The notes under the pieces were generated by a model, which was not told where the DNA came from, searched no databases, and saw only the letters and a list, made by a program, of their open reading frames with translations. Source: an uncultured Microbacteriaceae bacterium (GTDB lineage Bacteria; Actinomycetota; Actinomycetes; Actinomycetales; Microbacteriaceae). From it: a stretch of 5,746 bases of DNA. A program made the position numbers and the translations under genes. The stretch lies in assembly GCA_937896185.1 (NCBI GenBank), contig CALBMG010000115.1:1-5746 (forward strand). The letters are read 5' to 3'. Each line of letters opens with the position of its first letter. Position 1 is the first letter of the stretch. Shown in pieces: positions 1 through 5,582 of the stretch.

Positions 1-45
1 CGACAGCTGTTGGCATCAATTGACGAGGCAATCGCCCACATTTAG
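1..45 (+). CDS. C-terminal end of an unidentified rightward gene (partial)
   Basis: The first frame reads 14 residues (RQLLASIDEAIAHI) and then a TAG stop at 43-45. The window cuts off the rest. The residues look like an amphipathic helical C-terminus, but the piece is too short to assign a family. The main support is context: a strong hairpin begins six bases after the stop, as expected for the end of a transcription unit, and the next gene converges from the other strand. The other two frames stop at other positions without such support. The product is unknown. Confidence 0.45.
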   Translation, partial: RQLLASIDEAIAHI

Positions 46-50
46 TTCAG

Positions 51-93
51 TATGACGAAGGGGCCGCGCTGAGTGCGCGGCCCCTTCGTCATA
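51..93. terminator. Long perfect hairpin between convergent genes
   Basis: Bases 51-69 pair without mismatch with 75-93, giving a 19-bp GC-rich stem around a 5-nt loop (70-74). It lies between the stop of the rightward gene (45) and the stop of the leftward DUF3027 gene (100). Neither side has a clear T-tract, which is common for actinobacterial hairpin terminators. It is probably bidirectional. Confidence 0.85.
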
Positions 94-99
94 GAAAAG

Positions 100-726
100 C
101 TAGTCCCGAGGTTCGTCGTCGATGACGCGGTATTCGTCGCCGAATTCGTCGTCCTCGCTGCCGGCCTCGTCGACGCCGTCGAACACATCCGTGTCGTCAT
201 AACGCGATTCGACCTGGTCGGTCAGATCCTCATCATCGTCGTCTTCCAAGTCGTCTTCGTCGGAGTCCTCATCGTCGTCGTCCGAGTCGTCTTCGTCGTC
301 GTCATCCGAGTCGTCCGATTCATCATCGTCATCAGAGTCGTCGTCATCGTCGCCCAGTGTGACATCGAGATGAGTTTCCAGAACCGCATCCAAGGCCTCT
401 TGTGCGGCATCGACATCAACCTCGGCAGCTTCACCCGCAACCAACGATGCTCGATATTCCTTCAAACGTTCCGACCACGGCACCCAGTCGGGCGACAGCA
501 GGCTGCCCTCGCCAGCGACCAATTCTGTCTCCAAGACCGTGACACCACCGTCGATGGTAGCCAAGCTGACAGCCCACACCCAGCCGGCGTAACCGTCCAC
601 GCGTGACGCAAAACGGAAAGTGGTGACCTCGTCCGAAGAATCAACGCTGACGACATCACCCACGGAACCCGAAGGTGCCAGCGGCGTCAAGGCTTCACGA
701 GCCGCGGTTTCCAACAGATCAGGCAT
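100..726 (-). CDS. DUF3027 family protein with long acidic tract
   Basis: This is a 208-residue protein of the actinobacterial DUF3027 family, whose function is unknown. The conserved core is visible at residues 45-51 (GYAGWVW) and 77-88 (LSPDWVPWSERL). Residues 126-167 are almost only Asp, Glu and Ser with one Leu, and the rest of the C-terminus (to residue 208) is also strongly acidic, so this half is probably disordered. There is no signal peptide or membrane segment, so it is likely cytoplasmic. I chose the ATG at 724-726 because it follows a GGAAG ribosome binding site (732-736) and overlaps the end of cspB by 8 nt, which suggests translational coupling. An upstream ATG would extend the frame to 819, but that part is read through cspB in another frame and looks unrelated to the family. 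Linkage to a cold shock gene is typical of actinobacteria. The tract might bind a basic partner, but that is inference. Confidence 0.9.
   Translation of the reverse strand: MPDLLETAAREALTPLAPSGSVGDVVSVDSSDEVTTFRFASRVDGYAGWVWAVSLATIDGGVTVLETELVAGEGSLLSPDWVPWSERLKEYRASLVAGEAAEVDVDAAQEALDAVLETHLDVTLGDDDDDSDDDDESDDSDDDDEDDSDDDDEDSDEDDLEDDDDEDLTDQVESRYDDTDVFDGVDEAGSEDDEFGDEYRVIDDEPRD
226..351. repeat. GAC/GAT trinucleotide-rich tract coding an Asp/Ser/Glu run
   Basis: On the minus strand this stretch is nearly all GAC, GAT, GAG/GAA and serine codons (GTC, ATC and TCG triplets on the plus strand). It encodes residues 126-167 of the DUF3027 protein. Asp runs of four or five are separated by Ser or Glu. 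The triplet repetition keeps frame, so unit gains or losses would change tract length without a frameshift. Confidence 0.9.
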
Positions 727-1099
727 CAAAAGCTTCCGCGACCTTGCGCAGCATGGCGGCAATAGTGCGGCCGTGCGCGGACGACGGGTAATGTCCCTGG
801 CGCAAGTCGTTGCTGGCACTGTCGAGCAACTTCACCAAGTCCTCGACAATGACCGCCATATCGTCGGCGGGACGTCGGCGTGCACGCACAACCGAAGGGG
901 CCTCGGACTTCACCGACACCGAATGGGCTTGGGGTCCGCGCTTGCCGTCAACGGTTCCATACTCGACACGAGCGCCCGGCTGAACCGTGGCACCAGCCTC
1001 GAGAGCCGAAGCGTGCAGGAACACTTCCTGGCCGTCATCGCCCTGGATGAAACCAAAACCTTTGTCTTCGTCAAAGAACTTAACCTTGCCGGTGGGCAT
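719..1099 (-). CDS. cspB: CspB-type cold shock protein with C-terminal extension
   Basis: This 126-residue protein has an N-terminal cold shock domain (about residues 1-66) and a helical extension (about 80-126). RNP1 is KGFGFI at residues 13-18, and RNP2 is VFLHA at 26-30. Cold shock domains bind single-stranded RNA or DNA and act as chaperones that melt structure. The extension (about 60 residues) is absent from classic 65-70-residue CspA proteins. It resembles the longer M. tuberculosis CspB (Rv0871), which also starts MPTGKVK and ends in an RxxxEVxRxVAxELDA-like helix, as I recall it. The ATG at 1097-1099 follows a strong GAGGAG ribosome binding site. The gene leads a leftward operon; its TGA stop overlaps the start of the DUF3027 gene. 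The helicase operon is divergent. The extension's role is unknown; it could be for dimerisation or partner binding. Confidence 0.95.
   Translation of the reverse strand: MPTGKVKFFDEDKGFGFIQGDDGQEVFLHASALEAGATVQPGARVEYGTVDGKRGPQAHSVSVKSEAPSVVRARRRPADDMAVIVEDLVKLLDSASNDLRQGHYPSSAHGRTIAAMLRKVAEAFDA
732..736 (-). promoter_or_regulatory. Ribosome binding site of the DUF3027 gene
   Basis: On the minus strand GGAAG ends five bases before the ATG at 726. It lies inside the last codons of cspB. It favours this start over the longer in-frame ATG at 819. Confidence 0.6.
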
Positions 1100-1103
1100 T
1101 ATT

Positions 1104-1110
1104 ACTCCTC
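1104..1110 (-). promoter_or_regulatory. Ribosome binding site of cspB
   Basis: Minus-strand GAGGAGT sits four bases before the ATG at 1099. It closely matches the anti-Shine-Dalgarno sequence and fixes the start of cspB. Confidence 0.75.
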
Positions 1111-1150
1111 GTGTTGTACTACTCCCTCAAGGGTAGCGGGCGGAACACGA
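1109..1150. repeat. Nested inverted repeats in the divergent promoter region
   Basis: TCGTGTT at 1109-1115 is perfectly mirrored by AACACGA at 1144-1150, with 28 bases between. Near the middle, CCCT (1124-1127) and AGGG (1130-1133) form a second small palindrome, with CTA (1119-1121) and TAG (1134-1136) outside it. The arms flank the candidate cspB -10 box and abut the helicase-operon -10 box. They could be an operator shared by both operons. The arms are short, so chance is possible. Confidence 0.3.
1130..1135 (-). promoter_or_regulatory. Possible -10 box of the cspB operon
   Basis: On the minus strand the hexamer is TACCCT, which fits the TAnnnT pattern common in actinobacteria. It would place transcription start near 1123 and leave a leader of about 24 nt that contains the ribosome binding site. 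I see no convincing -35 box at the right spacing, so the call is weak. Confidence 0.35.
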
Positions 1151-1156
1151 TATTCT
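1151..1156 (+). promoter_or_regulatory. Candidate -10 box for a leaderless helicase operon transcript
   Basis: TATTCT matches TAnnnT and lies six bases before the A of the ATG at 1163. That is the usual distance from -10 to the transcription start, so the mRNA would begin at or next to the start codon. There is no usable Shine-Dalgarno: GGACGG touches the ATG with no spacing. Leaderless mRNAs are common in actinobacteria. No clear -35 box is seen. Confidence 0.5.
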
Positions 1157-1162
1157 GGACGG

Positions 1163-2785
1163 ATGTCTACTGCACATGAGCTGGCCTCGCTGATGAGCGG
1201 CATGACTGTACCCGAACTGGCGCACCTGCTGCGCGAAAGGTCGGTGACCCCCGTCAGGTTTCCCGATCTGTACGACCTGGCCGAACACCTGTTGAGCCCA
1301 GCCTCTGTTCTGAGCGCGACAGACCGACTGTCGGTCCCCGATAGTGATGCACTTCGAGGCGGATCCGGGCACCAGCGCGGCCTGCACCTGGTGGGTTTGT
1401 GCGCCGCCGATGGTCAGCCCTTCCCCGCCGTAATCGATGCTCTACCCGCGGGGGGCCCAATCAACTACGAGATTCCGGCGACGCCCGACGCCGAAACTCC
1501 CACCGGACACGTGCTGGCGACTGTGGTTGCACTGCGCGACCTGATCGAGTTGGCGGCACACGAACCGATCAAAACCGGAGTCTCGGGCAACCTGCTGCGC
1601 GGAGAACGCGCAATGCTCGCAGAACGCCTGACCTTGGAAGAAGCGCACGCGGCAGTGGTCGTCGACCTGGCGCTGGCCGCGGGAATCATTCGAGTCCTGG
1701 GCCGCACCCTGTGCGCCACCGAACACGGCATCGGGTTGCGCGACGACCTCGCAGGGTTATTCACCGCTGCGGTGGCGGTCACACGGGCTACGGTCGCTCA
1801 CTCGGTATTCGCGGTGTGCGCCGAAACCATGCGGCTCGACGACGCCCTGCTCGACTGGGCATTTCCCGATTCGACCACAACAGGCCACTCTGCAGCACGA
1901 CAATTTGCCGACAGGTGCGACGCACTCGGGCTCCGCGACGGCGGAATAACCCCCATCGGTCGGGCGCTGCTGTCCGAGGACGCGGCCACCCTCGCCGAAT
2001 TCACGGACACGGGTTTCCCCGAACTTGTCACCGAGGTCTATGTTCTCGACGACCTCAGCATCATCGCACCGGGACCGCTGACCAGCGACGTCGCACGAAT
2101 CCTCGACCGTGTCGCCCACGCCGAAGCCCACGGACTGGCACCCCGATACAGGTTGACGACCGCCGCACTGAACTATTCGTACGCGCACGGAGACGACGCC
2201 GACAGCGTCCGGGCCATGCTCGAATCGGTATCCCTCGTGCCGCTTTCTGCCACAATCACTTCGTTCATCACCGACGCATACCGCCACGGCCGGTTCGTGA
2301 CCCTCACCGCCGGAAGTGAAGGCGTGACCGTGCACTGTTCCACCCGCGAACTGGCCCACGCCGTACTCCACGACCCCCGATTCGACGGAATGCAACGGCA
2401 ACCCGTCTCGGACACAGCAGTGCTGTGCGCCGCTCGAATCGACAGGTTCGAATCGTTGCTGATTGATGCCGGATATCACCTGGTCGAGCCCGCCTCAACC
2501 CCGGTGGTCGTGCCCAACCGTGACGAGGACAACCTCGAGGCGGACGCCGAACAGCTTCTGGTCGCCGGGCTCGGGGCTGGACACATGGAACGCGCGCTGC
2601 TTCTCGCCCTGCGAACCAAAACTCGTGTAACCATCAGCGTGCACATGCCCGCCGGCCCCACCGAACTGGTCGTAGAACCCCGCAGCGTCGCCAACGGTCG
2701 TTTGCGCGCACTGGATATCACCGCCGACGCCGAACGCACCGTCCCGATTTCCGCCATTACCAACCTGACAACGGTAGAGGGGTAA
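1163..2785 (+). CDS. Helicase-associated protein with Helicase_C_3 and WYL-like domains
   Basis: This 540-residue protein resembles the actinobacterial Rv0862c family (helicase conserved C-terminal domain, Helicase_C_3) that is encoded next to XPB helicase. The N-terminus (residues 15-56) is a helical segment typical of the family. Residues 291-380 match Helicase_C_3, with the signature VYVLDDLSIIAPGPL at 292-306. Residues 483-536 look like a WYL-type small beta domain (VEPRSVANGRLRALDI at 504-519), a fold that often senses ligands or binds nucleic acid. No Walker A or DEAD-type box is present, so it is not itself a helicase motor. Family members I recall run 700-800 residues; this one is shorter, apparently by compaction of the middle, with no frameshift seen. 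The ATG at 1163 is chosen from the -10 spacing and family N-terminus; the open frame reaches back to 620, but only antisense to cspB and DUF3027. It ends 2 nt before XPB, so it probably works with it. The exact role is unknown. Confidence 0.85.
   Translation: MSTAHELASLMSGMTVPELAHLLRERSVTPVRFPDLYDLAEHLLSPASVLSATDRLSVPDSDALRGGSGHQRGLHLVGLCAADGQPFPAVIDALPAGGPINYEIPATPDAETPTGHVLATVVALRDLIELAAHEPIKTGVSGNLLRGERAMLAERLTLEEAHAAVVVDLALAAGIIRVLGRTLCATEHGIGLRDDLAGLFTAAVAVTRATVAHSVFAVCAETMRLDDALLDWAFPDSTTTGHSAARQFADRCDALGLRDGGITPIGRALLSEDAATLAEFTDTGFPELVTEVYVLDDLSIIAPGPLTSDVARILDRVAHAEAHGLAPRYRLTTAALNYSYAHGDDADSVRAMLESVSLVPLSATITSFITDAYRHGRFVTLTAGSEGVTVHCSTRELAHAVLHDPRFDGMQRQPVSDTAVLCAARIDRFESLLIDAGYHLVEPASTPVVVPNRDEDNLEADAEQLLVAGLGAGHMERALLLALRTKTRVTISVHMPAGPTELVVEPRSVANGRLRALDITADAERTVPISAITNLTTVEG
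2777..2782 (+). promoter_or_regulatory. Ribosome binding site of the XPB gene
   Basis: GAGGGG forms the last two sense codons (Glu-Gly) of the upstream gene, followed by its TAA and then, after CC, the ATG at 2788. Termination and re-initiation are therefore tightly linked. Confidence 0.7.
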
Positions 2786-2787
2786 CC

Positions 2788-4419
2788 ATGAATGGCCCAC
2801 TGATCGTCCAAAGCGACAAGACCGTGCTTCTCGAAGTCGCACACCCCGATGCCCGTGATGCACGCCACGAACTTGCGGTGTTTGCCGAACTGGAACGCGC
2901 CCCAGAACACATGCACACCTATCGGATAACGCGCCTGGGATTGTGGAACGCCCGTGCCGCCGGACACACAGGTCAGGAAATGGTGGAGACGTTGGAACGC
3001 TTCTCCAAGTTCCCAATTCCCACCAGCGTGGCCAGCGACATCATCGACACCGTGGGACGATACGGTCGCGTCCGAATCGAACGCGACGAGGATGGCTTGG
3101 TGTTGACCGCCGACACCACGGCAATCCTGCTGGAAATCATCAGCAACAAAAAGATCGTCGAATTTGTTGGCGAACGAGTTTCAGAATTATCGGTGCGCAT
3201 CGGCGCCTGGGCACGAGGCAGCATCAAACAGGAACTGTTGAACCTCGGCTGGCCGGCCGAAGACTTCGCGGGATTCACCGAAGGTCAACCACTCGATGTG
3301 CAGCTGGACCCACAATCCGGCTGGACCATGCGCGACTACCAGACCCAGGCAGTCGAGCTGTTCAGCGCCTCCGGTGCCGGTGTTGTCGTGTTGCCCTGTG
3401 GTGCGGGAAAGACTGTCGTGGGCATCGGCGCACTGACCACAGCGCGCGCCTCGACCCTGATTCTTGTCACCAACTCGGTGTCGGCACGTCAATGGCGTGA
3501 CGAAATTCTCGCGCGCACCACTCTGACCGAGGACGAGGTCGGCGAATATTCCGGCGAACGAAAAGAAATCAAACCCGTCACCATCGCCACGTACCACATC
3601 CTCACCGCCAAACGCGGCGGGGTTTTGGCCCACCTGCCGTTGCTGGACGCCATGGACTGGGGACTGATCATTTATGACGAGGTCCACCTTCTGCCAGCGC
3701 CTGTGTTCAAACTCACCGCAGACCTGCAGGCCCGTCGCCGACTCGGACTGACCGCCACACTGGTGCGCGAGGACGGCAAAGAGGGCGACGTGTTCAGCCT
3801 GATCGGACCGAAACGATTCGACGCGCCGTGGAAGGACATCGAAGCCCAAGGGTTCATCGCACCAGCCCGATGCGTCGAAGTGCGCGTCACCCTCGAACCC
3901 GACGAACGCATGGACTATGCCATCGGCGATGACCGCGGCAAGTTCCGTATCGCGGCGACGAGCCCCGCAAAGTTGGGTGTCATTTCACGGTTGATCGCCC
4001 AGCATCCTGACGACCAGGTCCTGGTCATCGCCCAATACCTTGACCAGATCGACGAAGTATCCATGTCATTGGACCTGCCGACGATCACGGGAGCAACAGC
4101 CGTGGACGAACGCGAACGGCTGTACCAGGACTTCCGCGACGGAACGATTCGTGTGCTGCTGGTGTCAAAGGTCGCAAACTTTTCGATCGATTTGCCCGAG
4201 GCCTCGGTCGCAATCCAGATTTCGGGCTCGTTCGGGTCACGTCAGGAAGAGGCCCAGCGCCTCGGCCGCATCCTTCGCCCCAAATCCGATGCCCGCAGCG
4301 CAGTCTTTTACACGGTGGTCGCCCGCGACACCGTCGAACAGGACTTCGCCCAGAACCGTCAACGTTTCCTGACCGAACAGGGTTACGGCTACGAAATCAT
4401 CGACGCAGGGGAACTGTAG
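2788..4419 (+). CDS. xpb: XPB/Ssl2-type DNA repair helicase (superfamily 2)
   Basis: This 543-residue protein closely resembles M. tuberculosis XPB (Rv0861c, about 542 residues), an ATP-dependent 3'-5' DNA helicase related to the eukaryotic TFIIH subunit. The N-terminus (GPLIVQSDKTVLLEV, 3-17) matches the family almost exactly. An N-terminal domain covers about 1-120 and a damage-recognition-like domain about 120-175. Helicase domain 1 has Walker A PCGAGKT at 203-209 (Lys208), the DEVH box at 297-300, LTATL at 321-325 and the XPB-specific RED motif at 327-329. Helicase domain 2 ends with motif VI QEEAQRLGRILRP at 486-498. All key residues are present, so it should be active. Bacterial XPB unwinds DNA and is thought to act in repair, although its in vivo role in actinobacteria is poorly defined. 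It is the second gene of an operon with the helicase-C3 protein. It is a cytoplasmic protein of full expected length. Confidence 0.97.
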   Translation: MNGPLIVQSDKTVLLEVAHPDARDARHELAVFAELERAPEHMHTYRITRLGLWNARAAGHTGQEMVETLERFSKFPIPTSVASDIIDTVGRYGRVRIERDEDGLVLTADTTAILLEIISNKKIVEFVGERVSELSVRIGAWARGSIKQELLNLGWPAEDFAGFTEGQPLDVQLDPQSGWTMRDYQTQAVELFSASGAGVVVLPCGAGKTVVGIGALTTARASTLILVTNSVSARQWRDEILARTTLTEDEVGEYSGERKEIKPVTIATYHILTAKRGGVLAHLPLLDAMDWGLIIYDEVHLLPAPVFKLTADLQARRRLGLTATLVREDGKEGDVFSLIGPKRFDAPWKDIEAQGFIAPARCVEVRVTLEPDERMDYAIGDDRGKFRIAATSPAKLGVISRLIAQHPDDQVLVIAQYLDQIDEVSMSLDLPTITGATAVDERERLYQDFRDGTIRVLLVSKVANFSIDLPEASVAIQISGSFGSRQEEAQRLGRILRPKSDARSAVFYTVVARDTVEQDFAQNRQRFLTEQGYGYEIIDAGEL

Positions 4420-4493
4420 TTTCCACACCCCGGGGACCCGACAGGTTTTCCACGGTCACGGTTGCACCGACACTGCGACGCCTCCCAACGCCG

Positions 4494-4499
4494 TACCCT
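4494..4499 (+). promoter_or_regulatory. Possible -10 box upstream of the WXG100 gene
   Basis: TACCCT in the 102-bp gap (4420-4521) fits TAnnnT and would start transcription near 4506, just before the ribosome binding site. No good -35 box lies 16-18 bases upstream; TTGCAC at 4462-4467 is too far away. Otherwise the gap shows only the small palindrome CCCCGGGG near 4428-4434 and no convincing terminator, so read-through from xpb is possible. Confidence 0.25.
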
Positions 4500-4508
4500 C
4501 GTGCCAAC

Positions 4509-4514
4509 GAGAGG
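4509..4514 (+). promoter_or_regulatory. Ribosome binding site of the WXG100 gene
   Basis: GAGAGG lies seven bases before the ATG at 4522. It supports this start over an in-frame ATG at 4462, which lacks such a site and would add a 20-residue basic lead atypical of the family. Confidence 0.7.
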
Positions 4515-4521
4515 AACACAG

Positions 4522-4812
4522 ATGGCCAGTTTTCATGTTGACAGCGACGCGCTGACAACAGCATCACAACACATCCACGGCACAATCGACCGCATCGGCA
4601 CCGACGTTCGGGCGTTGGCGGCACAGCTGGGTGCGCTCGACGCCAGCTGGTCGGGGCCCGCCGCCACAGCGTTTAGGACGCTGATCGACGACTGGAATTC
4701 CGCACACCTGCGGATGGACGAAAGCCTGCGCGCAATCGGTGATGCCCTCACCCGAATTCACGCGCACTACGTGGAAACCGAAACCACCAACCTGCGGTTA
4801 TTGGGGCAATAA
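4522..4812 (+). CDS. WXG100 family protein (EsxA/EsxB-like), type VII secretion substrate
   Basis: This 96-residue protein has the family's length and shape: two long helices joined by a turn carrying the WxG motif, here WSG at residues 43-45. The C-terminus carries YVETE at residues 83-87, which fits the YxxxD/E signal for ESX/type VII secretion. There is no Sec signal peptide, as expected. Known WXG100 proteins form helical hairpin dimers and leave the cell through the EccC-type ATPase system. None of the secretion genes, nor a second WXG100 partner, is in this window, so it is an orphan here and may homodimerise. It stands alone after the XPB operon and converges on groEL. It could be a secreted effector or helper, or a non-exported member; the sequence does not say which. 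Confidence 0.9.
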   Translation: MASFHVDSDALTTASQHIHGTIDRIGTDVRALAAQLGALDASWSGPAATAFRTLIDDWNSAHLRMDESLRAIGDALTRIHAHYVETETTNLRLLGQ

Positions 4813-4815
4813 CAA

Positions 4816-4839
4816 AGGGGGCGGCTTTCGCCACCCCCT
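4816..4839. terminator. Shared hairpin terminator between WXG100 gene and groEL
   Basis: AGGGGG (4816-4821) pairs with CCCCCT (4834-4839), and GGC (4823-4825) with GCC (4830-4832), with one C-A mismatch and a TTTC loop. It starts four bases after the WXG100 stop and lies 15 bases beyond the groEL stop. On the minus strand it is followed by a mildly T-rich stretch (TTGTTATTG), so it probably serves both genes. Confidence 0.8.
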
Positions 4840-4853
4840 CTGCTGGGTAAGGA

Positions 4854-5579
4854 CTAGAAGCCCATGCCACCGGTGGGGTCACCGGCAGGAGCAGCCTGTA
4901 CAGGCTCGGGCTTGTCGGCAACGACGGCCTCGGTGGTGAGGAACAGTCCAGCGATCGATGCTGCGTTGATCAGTGCCGAACGGGTCACCTTCACGGGGTC
5001 GCTGATGCCCGAAGCGAGCATGTCCACGTACACACCGGTTGCGGCGTTGAGGCCGTGTCCGAGAGGTGCGTGAGCAACACGATCGACGACAACGCCGGGT
5101 TCGTGGCCTGCGTTCAGAGCGATCTGCTTGAGGGGAGCCTCGATAGCAACACGCACGATGTTCGCTGCGGTTGCCTCGTCACCCACGAGCTCGAGGGTCT
5201 CGAGAACCTTGGCGGCCTGAATCAGAGCGACACCACCGCCGGGGACGATGCCCTCTTCGACAGCAGCCTTTGCGTTACGGATCGCGTCCTCGATGCGGTG
5301 CTTGCGCTCCTTCAGTTCAACCTCGGTAGCAGCACCCGCCTTGATGACAGCAACGCCGCCGGCCAGCTTGGCCAGACGTTCCTGCAGCTTTTCCTTGTCA
5401 TAGTCAGAGGTCGTATCTTCGATCTGACGACGGATCTGCGCGGTACGTGCATCCACGTCCTTCTGATCGCCGGAACCATCAACCACCGTCGTATCTTCTT
5501 TGGTGATGGTCACTTTCTTCGCTTTGCCCAGCATATCGAGCGTAACGGTTTCCAGCTTGATGCCGAGATCTTCGCTGAT
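4854..5579 (-). CDS. groEL: 60-kDa chaperonin GroEL, C-terminal part only; mosaic
   Basis: GroEL forms the double-ring ATP-driven folding chamber capped by GroES. Only about 241 C-terminal residues are present, from [10 protein letters not shown] (about residue 330 of the usual 540) to the TAG at 4854. The end of the apical domain and the second halves of the intermediate and equatorial domains are visible. Asp at 5286-5288 (in RIEDAI) corresponds to the catalytic Asp398 of E. coli Gro[10 protein letters not shown] and the nucleotide-contacting Asp of ISDPVKV are also kept. The tail ends GGMGF, without the His-rich tail of GroEL1, so it is the canonical GroEL type. Two oddities: the stretch above about 5381 has alphaproteobacterial-like residues ([24 protein letters not shown]) and GAA/GAT codons, whereas the rest is actinobacterial with GAG/GAC codons; and homology ends abruptly at 5579. 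The open frame runs on to an ATG at 5678, but those residues are not GroEL. It is probably truncated by a chimeric join. Confidence 0.92.
   Translation of the reverse strand: MSEDLGIKLETVTLDMLGKAKKVTITKEDTTVVDGSGDQKDVDARTAQIRRQIEDTTSDYDKEKLQERLAKLAGGVAVIKAGAATEVELKERKHRIEDAIRNAKAAVEEGIVPGGGVALIQAAKVLETLELVGDEATAANIVRVAIEAPLKQIALNAGHEPGVVVDRVAHAPLGHGLNAATGVYVDMLASGISDPVKVTRSALINAASIAGLFLTTEAVVADKPEPVQAAPAGDPTGGMGF
5322..5381. other. Crossover interval inside groEL between two lineages
   Basis: Counting by eye on the minus strand, glutamate codons above this interval (5381-5579) are six GAA and no GAG, and aspartate codons seven GAT and three GAC. Below it (4857-5324) glutamate is ten GAG and three GAA, and aspartate six GAC and one GAT. 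The interval encodes [18 protein letters not shown], one of the most conserved blocks of GroEL, which can join unrelated groEL copies in frame. Confidence 0.65.
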
Positions 5580-5582
5580 GCG
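5577..5582. other. Abrupt junction between groEL and agmatine-deiminase-like sequence
   Basis: GroEL homology on the minus strand ends at Ile of ISED (5577-5579), where Gly-Gly-Thr/Gln-Val should precede it. From 5580 the plus strand reads agmatine deiminase. The two genes meet in mid-protein with no spacer, promoter or insertion element, and with opposite orientation. Confidence 0.75.

Noticed and set aside
226..351. Triplet repeat region as a CRISPR array or noncoding tandem repeat
   Set aside because: There are no spacers or constant repeat units. It keeps the reading frame of DUF3027 and is a low-complexity coding tract.
73..606. Plus-strand open frame rich in Val, Phe and Ile that looks like a membrane protein
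   Set aside because: It is the antisense of the Asp/Glu-rich DUF3027 gene: GAC and GAT triplets read as GTC and ATC. It has no ribosome binding site and covers the hairpin.
727..819. Upstream ATG for the DUF3027 gene
   Set aside because: It lies within cspB in another frame, encodes a Cys/Arg/Pro-rich stretch unlike the family, and the GGAAG site favours 726.
620..1162. N-terminal extension of the helicase-C3 frame back to 620
   Set aside because: It runs antisense through DUF3027 and cspB, whose family motifs are clear, and it shows no family resemblance. The promoter-like box before 1163 supports the shorter start.
1399..2319. Arg-rich open frame overlapping the helicase-C3 gene
   Set aside because: It is a shifted-frame shadow in GC-rich coding DNA, with biased Arg/Pro/His content and no family pattern.
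5566..5571. AGATCT (GATC) near the groEL-aguA junction as a cloning or Hi-C ligation scar
   Set aside because: GroEL homology continues past it through Ser-Glu-Ile to 5579, and no doubled GATC is present, so the join is not at this site.
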